Assembly: GCA_963402885.1 (NCBI GenBank)
Contig: OY727102.1
Coordinates: forward strand, 1,674,001 to 1,738,000
Source: Antedon bifida
Taxonomy: Eukaryota; Echinodermata; Crinoidea; Comatulida; Antedonidae
DNA length: 64,000 nt
Direction of reading: 5' to 3'
Shown piece after piece: positions 54,737 to 60,700 of this stretch (within the stretch, counting starts at the first letter, position 1; every line of letters starts with the position of its first letter). The notes under the pieces were generated by a model, which was not told where the DNA came from, did no database searches, and saw only the letters and a list, made by a program, of their open reading frames with translations. The position numbers were made by a program, and so were the translations under genes.

Positions 54737-57700
54737 CCACTATCATCATCATCATTACTATCACCACCATCATCATCATCATCATCATCACTATCATCAT
54801 ATTAACCATTATCAGTTTTTCTCTTTCCTTATGTCTCAAACTATTACGATCTAATAGAAGGATTTTATGAACCAATAAATTAATTGATATAACAATATTC
54901 ATCAGCGGTACATTATTTTGTTTTATAGATCAGGGCGGCAGACGTTGCTGAATGTGAACATAGTGAAAGATGCACAGGATACGGATGGATTGGAAGTTAC
55001 GGAACCGAATGTAGCAGTAGAAGGTGAATCGAGTGGATCCAATACTGTTCTGACATTCAATGAAAACAGTAAATTCTTTGTAGCAGGACTACCTGATGGT
55101 GTATCTGTAAGTGTTGGTGCAGTTTTTAAAATCAGGTCAAAAGTGTAATATAATGTGAAATTAAACAGTCACACTATTTGCACCATCTCTGCCAGTTGTT
55201 ATAGAATGTTCATAAAGGCAGGAAAATCAATTTTTTGGTTATTTATTTCCTTTAATATTCATTTTGACAGAGTTGAAAGAATTTGAATATATATATATAT
55301 ATCTCTGCAAACTTTTCTGGCTGTTTTACTTTATCATTTTGATTTAGCTTTTCGCCTTTTTTTGTATCTCATCTGATACCCACAGCATTGTCAATTTTTC
55401 AGTAATTTGCCTTTGGATTTATATATATATACGGTATATCCTTTATTATTTATTTTGAAAGAGTTGAAAGAATTTGAATATATATATTCAATTCAATTCA
55501 AAATTCTTTAATCATCCCACACTGGGCAATTCAAATAAAAAGGTCTGGATTAAAATGATCTTACAAAATATACAAAATATATATGTATATACTTTAACAT
55601 CCGCGTTAGCGTGTTCTACTATTTCGTGCCATTTATTCCTGCTGTGGGGGCTTGGTGTATCTTAAGTGAGAAATCACAGGTGTGACTTGAAAATATACAC
55701 ACTGTAATTAACTTATTTGATATTACAGGATTCTCATCTAAGAACAACATCGTTCAGCGGATGCTTGGATGTAATTAAGTTTGACAGTAACTTGATTGGA
55801 CTACATAACTTCCTTACAACAACAAATAATTGCAGTTTATGTTCTAGAGCGTAAGTTGAATAAGTGAATTATTGACAAAGATTAGCAATAATTTAATTTT
55901 GAAACAGCCCTGTTGTACATTACTAGATTAATTAAACATATTTTGAAACATCTTGTGTTGATTACACTTAGCTGTACCGTCATTGGTTTTAATTACACTA
56001 ATCAGTATTTATTACTGATTATATTGAACATAAATTGTAATGCTGCTTATTTAATAAATGTATGTGTATATAAATTGGCAACAGCATGGATAAATATTGG
56101 TTTGATGCAAAACATTATTTAGATTTAATTAGTTTTTTGCTAAAGAGTTGGGGTTTTTTTTCACTTATAATAATAATCTGAATATTTTAAAGCGCTCTTT
56201 ACCAAAACAGACAACGGCTAGGTTGATAAGGTCTTAAGCCTTGTCTACACTATCAAAATTTATTTGAGAAAAAAATGTGATGTGCCCATATATGGACATG
56301 ATGATGTCATATCACTACCATATTTGGGCATAGCACTACCATATTTTGACTATTGGCTCTTCTGTAAAGAAGACCACCTTCACAAGTGAATATGATCTAC
56401 ATAAAACAGTCCAAACAAAACCAACATATTTAATTTATAGTCCAGCATATTTGATTATTTTTTATTATATTATTATACAATTATATATACTTTGATTGTT
56501 TTAGTCCTGAGGAAGTCACTACTACAAATGAATACAGTTTTCAAGGAACAGGGTACGTTGTACTGCAGCAGAAGGAGAATATCAATAACTTCAAACTGGA
56601 CATCAAAACATATGCTGAGAATGGCCTTATATCTTTCGCAGCTTCAGATGATCAGGTTGGTATATTTAGTTGTTCACACACGACACAAAGTAAGGTTTGG
56701 TTTACACACTAGGTTAATTGTTACATACTTTTCATTTTACAGTTATGTGTGTTTTGTCTAGATGTTGCTAGTTTTTTTAGGTTTATTGATTTCCTTTGGT
56801 TGTTCATGAGAACTTTGGTGGATATATGTGCTTAAAAAATCTTATTATTATTCAAAATTAATAATGGTCTGTTTACCAGGTAGTCATTTCAACAGTTACC
56901 ATGAGAATTATGGTATTACTATGTCAACTTTCTTTTTTACAGTAGCATGCAGTTTCATAAAATCTATATCATATTTTAAATTTCAGCAATCTTTTACATC
57001 ACTGGAACTGATTGATGGAAAGGTTGTTCTCAAGTTTAACTTTGGTACTGAGACCTTTAAGATCATATTTGATAAAAAGGTAAACGATGGAGAATGGCAT
57101 TCAATCTACAGCAAATGGAACGGAGAAAGGGGTGAGTCGAATTGAATTTAGCTCAAAGTACTAACTGTTTTCCTTTTCCTCAGCAAGCACAGTCATAATA
57201 CTTCATATGAAAGACAATGCAAAGGCAGCAAAAAATTGATTTGTATTGATATAAGAAAGCAAACAACATTGTTGGCATAGTTTGCTAGAGGGTGCAGGCC
57301 TTTCTGGCTCCACAACTATTAGTACAAACATCTTAATGGCAGTCTGATTCTATATTAATTCTTGTTGGATGAGTACAAACATGTTGGTCTGTTGGTCCCA
57401 TGTACACACATACCATGTCTCCCAGTTTCACGATCAGGATAGGCTTCACTACTGGCTCTCATAAGTCAGTAGAAAGCCTATAATCCAAATTTCCTCATTT
57501 TCCAGTTCTACTTGATGGTACAGTTTTATAAAGTTAGCAAAATTACAGTAAAAACAATTAATAAAAATCAATATAAAAAATGTTTAAAAGTAATTTTTAT
57601 AAATGTTGACATTAATACTTTGCCAAATACTACTTTTAAAGATTAGTTTGTCCTTATTTGTACAATTCCTAATAATTACTGCTATATATAATTGAATTCT

Positions 57701-60700
57701 TTGCACGTGATATTGTGTGGTTTATCGTGTGACATATTTTTCAGCTTTTGTGAATGTTGATGGTGAATACGAGTCTGTGATGTTTCAAAAGCGCACTAAG
57801 GAAGGTGTTGAAACTAATGGCAGACTTTATTTTGGTGGATTAGACCTAATGTATCAGTTAAGGTAAATTTAGACCAATGACACTACATTTGATATTCATT
57901 CAATGTACATAAGCCTACCTAACTAATCACCATTTCGGCCTGAAATATGCTGTAAATCAGACCTTTTTGGAGCTAGAGCAGTAGGCCTACCTAGCTAGCC
58001 TAATCTGCTCTAAATTAAGTTGAATAATAGAATAAATGAGACTCAAATAATAATGTTAATAAATAGTTATGAAAATCATTAGTTTATGAAATATAGGGGT
58101 CTAAAAAATTATTTAAAAAATATTGTTTTTCACAATGCACTAATGCAAACAAATTATGGCTTTGAAGTAAATGTGTACAACTTTTTGAATGTTGATGTTC
58201 TAGTCTACTTTGTTAGATCCTTGTGTATAATGCCTCCCTACAAACTGGACAACATTTTATGTACAAGTCTGTACAGTACATAACACGCATAGAAATAGGC
58301 ATAATAAAAAAATAAATAGATTAAAAAATAACAGAATGATAATTTTGTTTTCAATAGTGTGGACGTAATGCGCACCCCATACCGGGGTTGCATGCGGAAA
58401 CTCCAATTAAAACTTCAAGTGCTATCACTGCAGAATAGTGAAGAGTTTGCAGGTTTTCGTGTAGGGTGTGTCGAACAGGTAGTTTGCTCTTTTCTTTCAA
58501 TTTTTTATTTTGATATTCATTCATTCATTTCCTTTATTTTGGATATTTCACCAGGAAATTAACAATACCATCTTCCACAAAAACAACCTACGATATCCTA
58601 AAATATCAATTTGCACCAACGCTGATTCAGGTTGGATTGACTATGGTTTTAAAGACTACTGTAACTGTCATAAATTCTTTTCTTAAAACTATGAATGGAG
58701 TTCCTCCAATATTCATAAAATTAGGGAATGTTATTCGTAATAAGCATCATGCTTGTATGTACTAGGGTATAGTATATATTTTTCATTGTATTATATTTTG
58801 ATATATATATATATGATGTCATCTTCCTCATAACAATAGCCGTCAAGAACAGTGAGTTTTCAAGGAGATGGCTACCTTGAAATGGAAGGTATCAATCTGC
58901 CAGCAGATGCTAACATTACACTCGCCTTCTCAACTTTCCAAGAAAATGCCTTGTTGTTGCTTGGCATTAACAAACCAAGTCGCAAGAGAAGAAATAATGT
59001 TGACAACACACAGGTAATCATCTTTTTGCTGAAATTGACTTATCGTACTCAATATATTGTCAGAGGTATCATGCAAAATGCATTTTATTATTTTTTGCTG
59101 AAATTGGCTTATTGTACTCAATATATTGTCAGAGGTATCATGCAAAATGCATTTTATTTGCAATAGCCAATCAGTAAGTAGATTGTGTAGGGTTTTTTTT
59201 TAACACATGTATTTACATGTACATATTTATTCTTTGATGTAACATGTGTATATGGTTTTGAAAACAATGCCACATGGGAATCCAATGTTCATCCACACTT
59301 TATGTAAAAGTGGTATGTAAATGTGTATTAGGTAAAAAATGGTAACTGATAAATACAATATGCAATATAATATACAATTATCAAAAGAGATAAAATGGCC
59401 CATGGGTAATCTAATTCCTACTACTTCCTGTATAAACCAGTATAATAGAAGATAACATTATCACTTATTATCCTTGGCTAATGCTAATTTTATATAGCAT
59501 CAAAGAATAAGGTTGCAAAAAGAGAAGTGTTGATGAATGACATCATGAATAATAACAATTATTCATACATTTCCATGTGCTTTGAACTTATATGCTGTAT
59601 CATGAAGGCTTGAACAATTTGAACCAACCTACTAGAAAAAGGAGACATTTAAACTGTTTTAAAAAATATTGATATCATAACGAGCTTATGGGGGTCCCTG
59701 AGCAGTCTCCAGAGGGAAAAACAGCCATTAAAATATTTCTAAAATGGCTGAAAATGCCTGAATCCTCCAGTGTTGAAGGGCCACTTAGGGTTCCTAAACC
59801 AGAGGCCTCTGCATTACGCCACTGATTGTTATGGTCTCATTGTTTTTGGTTCATTAGAGTGGTTACTCAATCTACTTGAGTGGTGGCCATATTGAAGTTG
59901 CAATGAATGCAGGCTCTGGAGAACGTATTGTAAAAACAAAAAAGGCAAATGGCATGTTTAACGATGGCAAACCACATGTTGTTATTGTTGAGAAAGCTGG
60001 AAAAAAGTAAGTGTATAATAATAAACCTGAGGTAGATTATTTAATTTACCATCGTGTTCTGTAGCTAAGGTTGTTATACATAATGTTTCGATTTACAGTG
60101 TAATCTTCCCTTTTTGTGTGAACATGTACAAAAGTCATCAAATATGACCCTTTTGAAGGTCAGTCGTTATATAATATATATGACCAACATACATACATGT
60201 AGCAATTTTACACCACAGAATGCCAGTGCTGAGCCACAAAAAATAAAGTGGTGAGGGAACGGGGAAGAAACGGGAACAATCTGTGTGCAGGCCACAGAGT
60301 TGTCAAAGGCTCTCTGTGACAATGTGGTCAGGTTGACATCTTACAAACCATACTGGCTACGCCCCTGTCCAATATGAGTCATTATTTGTCATTTGCCTAT
60401 TGTATAGAATCAAATTGTATGTAGACGACATTGCTGCACCAAAAAGCCGAAGGTTGCTTGGTACAGAGGAGAAAGTGGTTGTGACATCAATATTTATAGG
60501 TGGAGTCCCTTCTGAGCAAGCCTCAGCAGCACCACCTCTATCTGGCTGCATCCAGAATCTTGCAATAAGTGATAATGTTAAAATTGATAGGTAAGTACAC
60601 TATTTAAAGTTCACTTTTTGATTAAATGTTATTAAACTTGGACATGGTCTATGGTATATGCTTTACACATGTTCGAGAATGCAAAAAAGTGTTTGCATGT

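Noticed and set aside
54603-54902. Met-rich minus-strand open frame
   Set aside because: It is created by the TCA microsatellite in intron 44.
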